A stretch of 64,000 bases of DNA, taken from the NCBI GenBank assembly GCA_965247385.1, contig CBDFHG010000002.1, forward strand, positions 744,001 through 808,000, in the 5' to 3' direction. Of this stretch, positions 17,319-26,112 are shown piece after piece (positions within the stretch are counted from its first letter, which is position 1; each line of letters starts with the position of its first letter). The translations under genes were made by a program, and so were the position numbers. The notes under the pieces are model-generated. The model was given only the letters and a program-made list of their open reading frames with translations, was not told the DNA's origin and searched no databases. Source of the DNA: Thermohalobaculum sp965247385 (GTDB lineage Bacteria; Pseudomonadota; Alphaproteobacteria; Rhodobacterales; Rhodobacteraceae).

Positions 17319-18212
17319 TTACCCGGGCAGAACGAAGCTGAGATGCGGCCCGTCGGCAACCTCGCCGGACGAGGCGACCCGACGCTCGCGCAACACCAGC
17401 CGCCAGCCTGACCCGTCCCGCGATATCTCCAACCGCCGCCAGGCGCCCGCATCGTGCCCGGCGCCCGCGCGCATGCCGCAAGCCGGGGCGCCGATCACCG
17501 GCACCCGCCCGGCCGCCGTGTCGATCCACGAGAGATCAGCCCGATGGGTGTGCCCATGCAGCACCAGTTCGGCGCCTTCGGCGGCGATCACCTCGCACAG
17601 CCCCGCCCGATCGGTCATGGCCTTGCGCCGCTTGGCAATCTGGGTCGGCGGATGATGGACCAGGACAACACGGCACAGACCCTCCCGCCCGGTTTCGGCC
17701 AACCGTCGGGCCAGGGCGGCAAGCTGGTTGCCGCCAATCCGGCCCGTGGCCAGGAACGGCGGCGTCGCAACGGCGCTCGACAGGCCGATCAACGCGACCC
17801 CTCCCCGGCGCCGCAGCCAGGGAAACCCCGGGCGCCCGTCGTCGCCGCTGATGTAGTCGGCCCAATGGGCCGTCATGCGCGCATCGAACCCGCGCACCAT
17901 CACCTCGTGATTTCCAGGGGTCACCCCGACCCGCTCCGGCGGGCCGAGACCGGACAACCACTCCGCCCCTGCGGCAAATTCTCTCGCCAGCGAAAAGTTG
18001 ACAAGATCGCCCGTCATCGCGATGAAGTCGGGTTCCGCAGCCTTGAGATCCGCGACAATCCGCGCCGCGACCTCGGGGCGATGGAGAAACCGGCGACTGC
18101 GCAGCCAGTTGGCATAGCTGAGCCCGCGCTTGCTCATCGCTTCAGGCAGCGTCGGCGTCCCAAGCGGCAGATGCGGATCGGTCAGGTGGGCGAGGATCAA
18201 GGGATCTGGCAA
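17319..18212 (-). CDS. Calcineurin-like metallophosphoesterase
   Basis: The 297-residue cytosolic product carries all five metal and phosphate motifs: LTDPHL, TGDLVN, PGNHE, HHPP and LHGHTHR. These belong to the binuclear-metal phosphoesterase superfamily. In a sphingolipid locus a nucleotide-diphospho-lipid or lipid-phosphate substrate is plausible. It is divergent from the CDP-alcohol phosphotransferase gene, with 84 bp between the starts. Confidence 0.88.
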   Translation of the reverse strand: MPDPLILAHLTDPHLPLGTPTLPEAMSKRGLSYANWLRSRRFLHRPEVAARIVADLKAAEPDFIAMTGDLVNFSLAREFAAGAEWLSGLGPPERVGVTPGNHEVMVRGFDARMTAHWADYISGDDGRPGFPWLRRRGGVALIGLSSAVATPPFLATGRIGGNQLAALARRLAETGREGLCRVVLVHHPPTQIAKRRKAMTDRAGLCEVIAAEGAELVLHGHTHRADLSWIDTAAGRVPVIGAPACGMRAGAGHDAGAWRRLEISRDGSGWRLVLRERRVASSGEVADGPHLSFVLPG

Positions 18213-18296
18213 TGTTTCTTCCAGCGATGCTTCCCGCGCTTTTCACGGGTAGCCAAGAGGGTTACCAATAGTGAGACGAAAAATGAAGGCAGTGGC
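18213..18296. promoter_or_regulatory. Divergent intergenic region of the sphingolipid head-group genes
   Basis: The 84-bp gap must hold start signals for the phosphoesterase gene (minus) and the head-group gene run (plus). A short decoy frame starts with ATG at 18283 and stops where the real ATG at 18297 begins; GAAGGCAG precedes the latter. No operator could be named. Confidence 0.35.
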
Positions 18297-19421
18297 ATGA
18301 AGGCGGCGAAAAATTCGGCGGGCAAAGTAATGATCGTCCGGCCGGATGGCACGGTGGCGTTCGGTACGACCCCGGCCGAGCGGCTGGAGCGGCTGACCCT
18401 GCGCGAGGGCCTGACCGTTACCGACGGCGCCAGCGACGCCGATGTCATCATCCGCGGCGATCATGTCTATGGTGCCGGACTGTTCAATGAACTGGCCAGA
18501 GCGGTCCCCGGCACGGTTCTGGTCGACGGGTCCGGCCGGGCGCTGGGCGCGCGGATCGATGTCGCGAGCCGCGACTGGGCCGTCCGTTTGCTCGATACCG
18601 AAACGCCGGGCACCGACCTGCCCGAGGGCGCGGTTGCCATCGATGCACTGGCGCTTGCCGGGCAGCACAATATTCACCTGCGCAAGAAGCTGGTGCCCCT
18701 GCTGATTCCCGCAACCGACCGCCGCACTGTCGAAAAGGCGCTGTTCGACGACAGCTACAAGGGCGTCACCGATCTGGTGACCAAGCATGTCTGGCCACCC
18801 CTGGCGCTGCCCGCGACCCGCTGGTGCGCATTGCGCGGCATCACGCCCAACATGGTCACAACGGTCAGCGCCGTCCTGGTGGGCGTGGCCTTCTGGCTGT
18901 TCTGGAGCGGGCACTTCGGGCTCGGGATCGCCGCCGCCTGGGCGATGACCTTTCTCGACACCGTTGATGGCAAGCTGGCGCGGGTGACCCTGAAATCCTC
19001 GCCCTTCGGCAATATCTTCGACCATGGCATCGACCTGATCCACCCGCCCTTCTGGTACTGGGCCTGGGGGGTCGGCCTCGTCGCAACGGGGATGCCGCTG
19101 GAAGACGGCGGCTGGACCCTGGGCATCATCGTCGGCGGTTACATCCTGCAACGGGGCGAGGAGGGGCTGTTCCTTTACCTCTTCGGCATGGATATGCACG
19201 TCTGGAAGCGCTTTGACAGCCTGTTCCGCCAGATCGCCGCCCGGCGCAATCCAAACCTGCTAATCCTGATGGTCGCGACGATCCTGGGCGCGCCGCGCGA
19301 AGGCATTGTTGCGGTCGCGGTGTGGACGGTGCTTTGCTTCCTGATCCACCTGGCACGGATTGGCCAGGCACTCGCGGCGCGGCGGTCAGGCCCGCTCAGC
19401 TCCTGGCTGGCCGAGGTATGA
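18297..19421 (+). CDS. CDP-alcohol phosphotransferase with degenerate N-terminal domain
   Basis: The 374-residue product has the full CDP-alcohol phosphatidyltransferase signature DxxDGxxARx8GxxxDxxxD at residues 221-246 (DTVDGKLAR then G238, D242, D246). The motif is followed by membrane helices. Enzymes of this class join a CDP-activated lipid or alcohol to a second alcohol with loss of CMP. Residues 1-170 look like a remnant of a nucleotidyltransferase-type domain ahead of the membrane part, the arrangement seen in inositol-phosphate bifunctional enzymes, but no NTP-binding motif remains. It is followed 10 bp later by the ceramide-kinase-like gene. I infer it installs the sphingolipid head group; which alcohol is unknown. 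Confidence 0.82.
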   Translation: MKAAKNSAGKVMIVRPDGTVAFGTTPAERLERLTLREGLTVTDGASDADVIIRGDHVYGAGLFNELARAVPGTVLVDGSGRALGARIDVASRDWAVRLLDTETPGTDLPEGAVAIDALALAGQHNIHLRKKLVPLLIPATDRRTVEKALFDDSYKGVTDLVTKHVWPPLALPATRWCALRGITPNMVTTVSAVLVGVAFWLFWSGHFGLGIAAAWAMTFLDTVDGKLARVTLKSSPFGNIFDHGIDLIHPPFWYWAWGVGLVATGMPLEDGGWTLGIIVGGYILQRGEEGLFLYLFGMDMHVWKRFDSLFRQIAARRNPNLLILMVATILGAPREGIVAVAVWTVLCFLIHLARIGQALAARRSGPLSSWLAEV

Positions 19422-19431
19422 GCGGGGGGGT

Positions 19432-20373
19432 ATGAGCGAAGTTGCGCTTGTCAGAAATCCCAAAAGCACCCGGAACCTGAAATCGGCATCGGGGCCGCAG
19501 GTTCCGGTGCCCGCCGAAATCCGGATGATCGAGTGCGACAGCCTCGATGGGCTGTCAGATGGCCTTGTGGCGGCTCGTTCCGCCGGAACCGGGTTAATCC
19601 TGATCGATGGTGGCGACGGGACCGTGCGCGAGGTTCTGAGCCGGCTGCCGGAAATCTGGGGCACCCCCCTGCCCCAGATCGGCATCCTTCCCCGCGGAAA
19701 TACCAACCTGATCGCCCGCAAACTGGGCGGGCTCGCCTCGAAAGACGCCCTTGCCGAGATTCTCAGGCGCCGGGAATCCGGACTCCCGCTTAAGGTCTCC
19801 CGCCAGGAGATGCTGCGGCTCGACTACCCAATCGGCGAACACCCGACGCTGCGCGGTTTCATGTTCGGTTGGGGCGCCTATGCGGAAGGCACGCGCATTG
19901 CCCGCGAGGAAATTGCCGCCCGCGGGACCGGTCAGGTGACCATGGCGGTCCTCTCCAGTTTCCGCCGCGCGCTGTTCGGAGCCGAGCGCACGGCATTGCG
20001 CCGGGGCGTTCCAGCCGGAATTTCCATCGACGGCGCGCCGGTTCTCGATGCGGCGCGGCTGATCGGGCTGGCGACAACCCTGCCCAAATCGCTTGTTGCC
20101 GGGATCAACCCGTTCTGGGGCGACGGGCCGGGCCCGATCCGCTGGCTCGACATACACGCCCCGGGACACCGGCTGGCCCTGGCCGCGCCGTTCCTGGCGC
20201 TTGGCCGCCCTTGCCACTGGATGACACGCTCCGGCTATGCCAGCGGTCGCGCGGCGCGGATCGAATTGACCCTCGACACCCCCTTCATCATGGACGGCGA
20301 GACCTTCCCGCCCGGCAAGAGCGGTCCGGTGACCCTGACGGCGAGCGAGGCGATCAGCTTTATCTCGCTGTGA
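19432..20373 (+). CDS. cpgB: Lipid kinase of the DAG-kinase fold, probable ceramide kinase
   Basis: The 313-residue product has the nucleotide-binding LILIDGGDGTVREVL (GGDGT at about 60-64) and the following PRGNTN motif of diacylglycerol/sphingoid/ceramide kinases. The kinase CpgB of Caulobacter, encoded in the equivalent locus, phosphorylates ceramide. The same position here, between a CDP-alcohol phosphotransferase and a hydroxylase, supports ceramide as substrate. The start at 19432 is the ATG after a G-rich site just past the previous stop. Diacylglycerol is the alternative substrate. Confidence 0.75.
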   Translation: MSEVALVRNPKSTRNLKSASGPQVPVPAEIRMIECDSLDGLSDGLVAARSAGTGLILIDGGDGTVREVLSRLPEIWGTPLPQIGILPRGNTNLIARKLGGLASKDALAEILRRRESGLPLKVSRQEMLRLDYPIGEHPTLRGFMFGWGAYAEGTRIAREEIAARGTGQVTMAVLSSFRRALFGAERTALRRGVPAGISIDGAPVLDAARLIGLATTLPKSLVAGINPFWGDGPGPIRWLDIHAPGHRLALAAPFLALGRPCHWMTRSGYASGRAARIELTLDTPFIMDGETFPPGKSGPVTLTASEAISFISL

Positions 20374-20464
20374 CGGCCTGTCGCGACAGCCGGCCCGCCG
20401 CCCGGCTCGACATTCCGGCCTGGCGGCACTAATTTGGCGCTGAGAACACAAGGAGCAGATTGTG

Positions 20465-21295
20465 ATGGCGGACACGAGTGTCGAAACCCGAAAATCGAGG
20501 AAACCCGCGAAACCGAAGGCGCTGAAAAGCCCGCTCCGGCGTCGGGTGAAGAAATATGGCAAGCGGCTGTCCCGCTGGATCTCCACCTATCAGTCGCGCC
20601 AGAGCCTGGTTCCCGACACCCCGTTTCTGGACAATGGGCAGTTCCTGTTTCTGGCGGAATTCGAGGACCGCTGGGAGGACATGCAGGCCGAGGCCCGCGA
20701 GATCCTGAAACTGCGTGAGCATATCCCCGCCTTCCAGGAAGTCTCGCCCGACCAATACCGCATCGCCACGGCTAACAACTGGAAGACCTTCATCCTCTAC
20801 GGCTTCGGCGACAGGCTGGAGCGCAATTGCAAGCAGACTCCGGTCACCGCCGAGATCCTCAGCCAGGTGCCGAAGATCCAGACCGCCTGGTTTTCGATCC
20901 TGGCGCCGGGCTATCACATCCCGGCCCATACCGGCGTCACCAAGGGCATCCTGCGCGCCCATCTGGGCCTGATCATCCCAAACCAGCGCGAGAAGTGCCG
21001 CATCCGGGTGGGCGACGAAATCAAGGCGTGGGAGGCAGGCAAGGTCTTCGTCTTCGACGACACCTATGAGCACGAGGTTTGGAACGACACCGACGAGGAG
21101 CGGGTCATCCTGCTGTTCGATTTCGACCGACCGATGCGGGTTGGCGGGCGGTTCCTGAACTGGCTTCTGCTGAAGCTGCTGAAGCTGACGGCATTCTACC
21201 AGGAGCCGAAGAAGAACATTCAGGATTTCGAGACCAGGTTCGAGGCTGGGGCCAAGCGGGCCAACGAGAATCTGGAGAAGCTGAGCGACCTGTGA
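20465..21295 (+). CDS. Aspartyl/asparaginyl beta-hydroxylase family (LpxO-like) oxygenase
   Basis: The product of about 276 residues has the core of the 2-oxoglutarate, Fe(II) AspH/LpxO family: HIPAHTGVTKGILRAHLGLIIP, then GKVFVFDDTYEHEVWNDTDEERVIL, with the iron-binding histidines at HTG and EHE and the HLGL segment. LpxO-type members hydroxylate the acyl chains of lipid A at the 2-position. In this locus a sphingolipid acyl or base carbon is the likely target. A GTG at 20462 directly before the ATG is an alternative start. Its stop overlaps the next gene (TGATG). Confidence 0.82.
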   Translation: MADTSVETRKSRKPAKPKALKSPLRRRVKKYGKRLSRWISTYQSRQSLVPDTPFLDNGQFLFLAEFEDRWEDMQAEAREILKLREHIPAFQEVSPDQYRIATANNWKTFILYGFGDRLERNCKQTPVTAEILSQVPKIQTAWFSILAPGYHIPAHTGVTKGILRAHLGLIIPNQREKCRIRVGDEIKAWEAGKVFVFDDTYEHEVWNDTDEERVILLFDFDRPMRVGGRFLNWLLLKLLKLTAFYQEPKKNIQDFETRFEAGAKRANENLEKLSDL

Positions 21296-22197
21296 TGGCG
21301 CCCGAACTACGCACGCTGATCACCGAAGAACTCGGCCGCGCCGCCGGCGCCGACGCCGATTTGATGGCGGTGCGACTGGCGGCGCGGCCTGGTGTGGCAG
21401 CGGTGCTGTTCTACGGCGCGCGTCTGCGCAAGGGTGCCGGGGAGCGATCTGGCGAGGGCCCGCTCGATTTCTACCTGCTGACCGAAAGCAACACCGCCTA
21501 TCACGGGTTCGGCCTGTCGTCGCTGGCGAACCGCCTGCTGCCACCCAACGTCTATCACGAGGTGATCGAGGGTCCGGTCCGGATCGAAGCCAAGGTTGCC
21601 GTGGCGACCCTCGCGGCGTTCCGCGCCCGGATGCGCCCCGGTGCCATGGACACCACCATGTGGGCACGTTTCACGCAGCCCGTGGCGCTGGTTTGGGCGC
21701 GGTCGCCCGCGGATCGCGAGGCGGTGATCGACGCGGTGGCGGCCGCGGTCGAAACCGCGGCCTGGTGGGCGGCACGGCTGGCACCCGAATCGGCGGATGC
21801 GGACGAAACCTGGCACACTCTGTTCCGCCACACCTATGGCTCGGAGTTGCGGGTCGAGAGTGGCCGCGCGCACGACCTGATCGCCGCAGCGCCTCAGCGT
21901 TACCGGCATCTCCACCGGCTGTTGATCGCCAACCATCCACCGGGGGGCAGTCCACCGGGTGACCGCCAGTCAGCCGTCCGCGCCTGGCGCCGCCGGCAGA
22001 TCGTCGGAAAATTCCGCAACCTCGCGCGCCTGACCAAGGCGGCGTTCACCTACAGCGGCGGCTTTGCCTATGCGCTGTCCAAGGTCGAGCGCCACTCCGG
22101 GTGCCCGGTCGAACTGTCCCCCTGGCATCGGCGCTGGCCGTGGCTGGCGGCACCCGTCGTGCTGTGGCGGCTTTGGCGCGAGCGCCGGTTACGTTAG
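21295..22197 (+). CDS. Tam41-like phosphatidate/ceramide-phosphate cytidylyltransferase (putative)
   Basis: The 300-residue product shows a nucleotidyltransferase start (AVLFYGARLRKG, then LDFYLLTES as the acidic metal site). The spacing of later segments recalls the Tam41/Mmp37 family of CTP:phosphatidate cytidylyltransferases: NRLLPPNVYHEV, an IEAKVAVATLAAFRAR strand-helix, a WARFTQPVALVW segment and RHTYGSELRVES. It is coupled to the hydroxylase gene and lies three genes past the CDP-alcohol phosphotransferase. I infer it makes CDP-ceramide from ceramide-1-phosphate. Resemblance is by motif order only. Its stop codon TAG is the target site of the adjoining IS. Confidence 0.5.
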   Translation: MAPELRTLITEELGRAAGADADLMAVRLAARPGVAAVLFYGARLRKGAGERSGEGPLDFYLLTESNTAYHGFGLSSLANRLLPPNVYHEVIEGPVRIEAKVAVATLAAFRARMRPGAMDTTMWARFTQPVALVWARSPADREAVIDAVAAAVETAAWWAARLAPESADADETWHTLFRHTYGSELRVESGRAHDLIAAAPQRYRHLHRLLIANHPPGGSPPGDRQSAVRAWRRRQIVGKFRNLARLTKAAFTYSGGFAYALSKVERHSGCPVELSPWHRRWPWLAAPVVLWRLWRERRLR

Positions 22198-23669
22198 CAG
22201 CCCGTTGAAAAAGTCGCCATTGACCGGGTTTCACCCCACGACGAAACATAATGCGGCGTCGGCGGTTTCGCCATCCTCCGAGACGATGAGGACGATCCGA
22301 GCGACCAGAACGGCTCCAGAGGGCGCAACAAGCACGAAAACACCGCCATATCCGCCCGCCACAGCCTGGCGCGGGGTGCCGGCGCCAATGAGTTGGCGCA
22401 TCAGCAACGAGAGGTTGTGGCCGGCGACGTGAAGCAGGTATCGCTTGTGCACGTTCTCGCGCCCGCGCAGCCAGGTCCGGCGCATGCCGCCGCGATCAAG
22501 GGTGTGGGCAAAGCAGCGCTCGACGATCTCGGCGCGCAGCTTGAAGGCCTCGCGGGCGAGCGCGGACTTGAGCCGCACGCGGTTGTTGGTGACCGCCCGG
22601 CGCGCCGCCTCGTCACCGCGCCAGCGCGAAAAGCCCTTCTGCCTGGGCTCGGCGATCCGGGTCTTGCAGGGACTGTCGTCCAGGGCCTTCAAGACCGCCC
22701 GTGAGAAATAGCCCTTGTCGGTGACGCATTCGGCCGGGCTCTCTGGCGTCGGCGCCGCAGCCACCGCCTCGAGGTTTGCCTCGGCCGCCGCCAGGGTCTT
22801 GAAAAGCGTCGTGGTGTCGCCCTCATCGGCTGGGTGCAACTCGGCCGCCACCACCGCGCCGGTGTCCAGATCCACCGCGGGCCCGGGCTTGTAGGCCCAG
22901 ATGGGTCGTGCCGTCCTTCATCCTGGCGGTCCTGGCCTCGGGGTCGCTCCTTGAAATCCAATCCTGGTTCGAGAGCTTCTTGCCCTTGCGCTTGCGGTCC
23001 AGACGCGCCAGGTCCTCGGCCGTGGGCGTCTCGATGCCGCTCTCCCGGGCCAGATGCTCCAGCATCTCCCGGTAGCCCTCACCCGTGTCGCGCCGCACGA
23101 TGTTGCGCAGCGCCGCGTTGGCCTCCATGGTCGAGGCATCCACCCCGATGCGCTCGCCCTTCACCAGACCCGCCTCGGCGGTCAGCGCCAGAACCCGGTC
23201 GAAGACCATCGCGTGCACCTCGTGGGGCAGGCGCGTGCGGGTCTTCGACAGCCAGCAATGGTCCGGCACACGATCCCGGCTCTCCAGCCGCAGAAACTCC
23301 CGCAGCGACAGCGAATCCGAGCCGCGCCATTCCAGCCCGCGCTCAGAGTCGATGCCCTCGAAACAGCCCACCAGATGCATGCGGAAATAGCCCCCCCGCG
23401 GCACCGAAGGCGCTCCCATCCTGGCCGCGTAACAGCACCGGCAGGCCGCCTCGGCGAAGCCGTCGAAGCCGCCTTCGATCAAGACCGACTGAAGACGGTC
23501 GTAAAACACATGACCCGGCGAGCGCGGCATCTCCGCCCAGCCCACCATCAAGTCACCCTGACGATCCTTCCGCAGTCCCATCGCCATCGGCGAACCCCCC
23601 GGTCAAATCAGAACATCAAAGAATCAGACCAGGCCGCTCGCGTCCAGTGCCGACTTCGTCAACGGGCTG
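22198..23669 (-). mobile_element. IS5/IS1182-superfamily element, copy 1 (TSD TTAG)
   Basis: The 1,472-bp element has ends reading CAGCCCGTTGA inward from both sides. It is flanked by TTAG at 22194-22197 and at 23670-23673, a 4-bp target duplication of the YTAR type. The left TTAG includes the stop codon of the Tam41-like gene. Two further copies lie at 40189 and 50163. Confidence 0.9.
22231..23587 (-). pseudogene. DDE transposase of IS copy 1, broken by a +1 frameshift
   Basis: Compared with the intact copy at 50205-51560, this reading frame has one extra C in a C-run at 22896-22898. It breaks the protein after MKDGTTHL (from 23587) and resumes in another frame to the stop at 22231. The N-terminal part has the DUF772-type SLREFL / PDHCWLSKTR pattern and the VDASTMEANAALRNIVRRDTGE stretch preceding the DDE core. 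The copy is probably inactive unless rescued by frameshifting. Confidence 0.88.
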
Positions 23670-23858
23670 TTAGAGCATGATCCATGATCTCCGATTCATC
23701 GATCATGCTCTATCTCATTGAATTGCCGCGATTTCCGAGTCGCCAAGTGAACTCACTTTGCTAGAAATCGCTCTAACGTCTGCGGCGACAGAAGTGCGGC
23801 CGCTCATATCAGTGTTCGCACGCGCGAACCCATCTTCCCTCCCCGCCGCAGATTCATT

Positions 23859-24063
23859 GCGCCTGTCCGGTCCCCTTCGGTGACCTGCGCACCGCCTCCC
23901 GCCCCTCATCCCCGCCCAACCACCAAGCGTAATCCCATCCGGTAGGCTTGGTGGTTGGGCGGGGAGGAGGGGCGCCGAAAGCGTCAGCTTTCGAGTAGGC
24001 GCAAAAGACCTGCCCGCAGACGGGAGGCGGTGCGCAGGTCACCAAAGGTGACCGGACAGGCGC
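23859..24063. repeat. Nested palindromic repeat, outer arms 43 nt, inner arm 19 nt
   Basis: The outer arms 23859-23901 and 24021-24063 are reverse complements with two mismatches. They enclose a perfect 19-bp inverted repeat (23910-23928 with 23946-23964) and a GAAAGC/GCTTTC mini-hairpin near 23976-23992. Parts of it recur at about 58425-58441, 59628-59662 and 61141-61179. It occupies most of the 438-bp gap between IS copy 1 and the acyl-AMP ligase gene; the remaining 23674-23858 shows nothing recognisable. Confidence 0.85.
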
Positions 24064-24087
24064 AAAAGACCCGCAGCTAGGCGGACA

Positions 24088-24106
24088 AGTCTCGCTCTGC
24101 GAGACT
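24088..24106 (-). terminator. Hairpin just past the acyl-AMP ligase stop
   Basis: An 8-bp stem AGTCTCGC / GCGAGACT around TCT lies 5 bp beyond the stop of the minus-strand acyl-AMP ligase gene. The same hairpin core recurs at 61197-61221. Position fits a terminator, although no T-tract follows on the minus strand. Confidence 0.45.
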
Positions 24107-24111
24107 CCGGC

Positions 24112-25839
24112 TCACCCGTCGAAGGTGCCCGCCAGGTACAAATCCCGCGCCTTCGAGCGGCTGAGCTTGCCAGACGAGGTGCGCGGCAGCGCACTGGGCG
24201 CGCACAGCGCCACATGCGCCTCGATGCCGCAATTCTTTCGCACGATCGACTGAACGGCTCGGCGCAGCGTCTCGCGCTCATCCGGGTCGCGGCGGCGGCA
24301 CTCGACCACCAGCCCGATACGTTCCACCTCGGCCACGTCGTCGCCCTCGTCGACCAGTTGGAAGGCCGCCACGCTGCCCTCCTTGGCGCCATCCACATTT
24401 GCTTCGACCGACCACTCGATGTCTTGCGGCCAGATGTTGCGCCCGTTGACAATGATCAGATCCTTGACCCGGCCGGTCACCACAACCTCGCCGTTGCGCA
24501 TATAACCAAGATCGCCGGTATCGAGCCAACCATCCGGCGACAGCACCCGTGCGGTCTCATCCGGATCCCCGAAGTAGCCGCGCATCAGGCTGGGACCACG
24601 GGTGAAAATCTGCCCGACGCGGCCGTCCTTCAGCGCCGCCCCGGCCTCATCGCGAATCTCGATCTCATGATCTGGAAGAGGTTGCCCGCAAATCGCGAAT
24701 TCGCGGCTCTGGGCGCCGTCGGCGGGCGCGACAGCGATGCGCTGGTCGCGCAAACAGTCAACATCGACAGCCTCGGTGCGCACGCCCGAACCCACGGACG
24801 AAAAAGTCAGCCCAAGCGCGGCCTCGGCCATGCCATAGCTTGGCAGGAAGCTTTCGCTTCTGAAGCCGTACTGCGCGAACGTGCTGGCGAAAGTCTTGAG
24901 ATTGGGGATCTTGATGATGTCGCCGCCAATCCCGGCGATTCGCCATGACGAAAGATCCAGCGTCGCCTCCGGCCGCGCCCGGCGCGTCGCAAGGTCATAC
25001 CCGAAGGACGGCGCATAGGACATGGTGCCACGGTTGCGGCTGATCAGTTCCAGCCAGATACCCGGCCGCAGAATGAAATCCCGGGTGGTCAGGTAGTCGG
25101 CGCTCATCTGGCTGGCGATCGGAACCATCACGCCGCCGACCAACCCCATATCGTGGTAATAGGGGAGCCAGCTGTTCCCTCTGTCACCTTCGCGAAGCTC
25201 CAGCCCATGGGTCGCCATGGCGCGGATGTTCGCCATCATCGCGCGGTGCGTCACCGCGACGCCCTTGGGAAACCTGGTGGTGCCGGACGAGAACTGCAAA
25301 TAGGCGATCTCATCGCCATCCGGCCCGCCATCGGACGGCAGCGTGTCCGCCGCGTTGTCGAAATCCGCCAGCGTCCCGACAAAGGCAAGGCCCCGGTCGG
25401 CCAGCGATTCCGCGATCCACTCGCAGAACATCCGTGGCGTCACAGCGGCCGAGATCCCGGCGACATCGGCGATTCGGCGAAGCTGTCCGCCATAGGCCAC
25501 GCGTGAGCCGAAGGCGCTGGGCAATGGCACCGGGCAGGGGACCAGCCGCGCATAGAGACAACCCATCAGGGATCGCGAGAAATCCGCATCCGTTTCGGCG
25601 ACAATCGCCACCCGGTCGCCCGGCTGCAATCCGCGCGCCAAAAGACGCCCGGCCACGGCCCGCGCGTCTTCGCACATCCCGGCCCAGGTAATCACATCCG
25701 CCAACTCGCCGCGGGCGGTATAGAAGTTCATGCCGCCCACGCCGGCTGCGGCGTAGTCAAGCGCATCGGTCAGCGTGGCGAAGTCGCCACGCCGCTGTTC
25801 GATCGCATTGTCCGTGGGTGTCGGCGTCAGCGCCGGCAT
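24112..25839 (-). CDS. Fatty acyl-AMP ligase / acyl-ACP synthetase
   Basis: The 575-residue product is an adenylate-forming enzyme with FSSGTTRFPKGVAVTH (P-loop), YGMAEAALG, GDLGYMRNGEVVVTGRVKDLIIVNGRNIWPQDIE and a C-terminal SSGKLSRSKAR lysine. The NSWLPYYHDMGLVGG and EIEIRDE pattern is that of fatty acyl-AMP ligases, which load acyl carrier proteins rather than CoA. Caulobacter has an equivalent in its sphingolipid locus that charges the dedicated ACP. Here it likely charges the ACP at 56954-57262 for serine palmitoyltransferase, though now separated from it by about 31 kb. Confidence 0.85.
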   Translation of the reverse strand: MPALTPTPTDNAIEQRRGDFATLTDALDYAAAGVGGMNFYTARGELADVITWAGMCEDARAVAGRLLARGLQPGDRVAIVAETDADFSRSLMGCLYARLVPCPVPLPSAFGSRVAYGGQLRRIADVAGISAAVTPRMFCEWIAESLADRGLAFVGTLADFDNAADTLPSDGGPDGDEIAYLQFSSGTTRFPKGVAVTHRAMMANIRAMATHGLELREGDRGNSWLPYYHDMGLVGGVMVPIASQMSADYLTTRDFILRPGIWLELISRNRGTMSYAPSFGYDLATRRARPEATLDLSSWRIAGIGGDIIKIPNLKTFASTFAQYGFRSESFLPSYGMAEAALGLTFSSVGSGVRTEAVDVDCLRDQRIAVAPADGAQSREFAICGQPLPDHEIEIRDEAGAALKDGRVGQIFTRGPSLMRGYFGDPDETARVLSPDGWLDTGDLGYMRNGEVVVTGRVKDLIIVNGRNIWPQDIEWSVEANVDGAKEGSVAAFQLVDEGDDVAEVERIGLVVECRRRDPDERETLRRAVQSIVRKNCGIEAHVALCAPSALPRTSSGKLSRSKARDLYLAGTFDG

Positions 25840-26112
25840 TTGTCAGCCCTATTCCTCAGTTCTTCCCAGTATCGTCGATGCATCATCTATACCGGCGTCC
25901 CTCGATTGGTGGTGGCGGATAGCACTTGTCCGGCCGCAGATAAAGCCCCCCGCACCCGCGATCACCCGCGAATCCCGCGACATAGCGTACTCATTCCCAC
26001 CCGGTGCGTCACTCGTGCATCGTCTACCAACGCGTCGCGAGGCAATTAATCCTTGCCCGCGGTCACCCGGAGCCGCCATAACCAGCGCTAAGATCGAGTA
26101 GGAAGCGATGGA

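Noticed and set aside
17454..18296. Upstream extension of the CDP-alcohol phosphotransferase frame over the phosphoesterase gene
   Set aside because: The phosphoesterase on the opposite strand has all five metal motifs, and the ATG at 18297 has its own ribosome site.
24088..24106. A tRNA-like fold near the repeat cluster
   Set aside because: The hairpins do not assemble into a cloverleaf and lack the T-arm consensus and CCA-end context.
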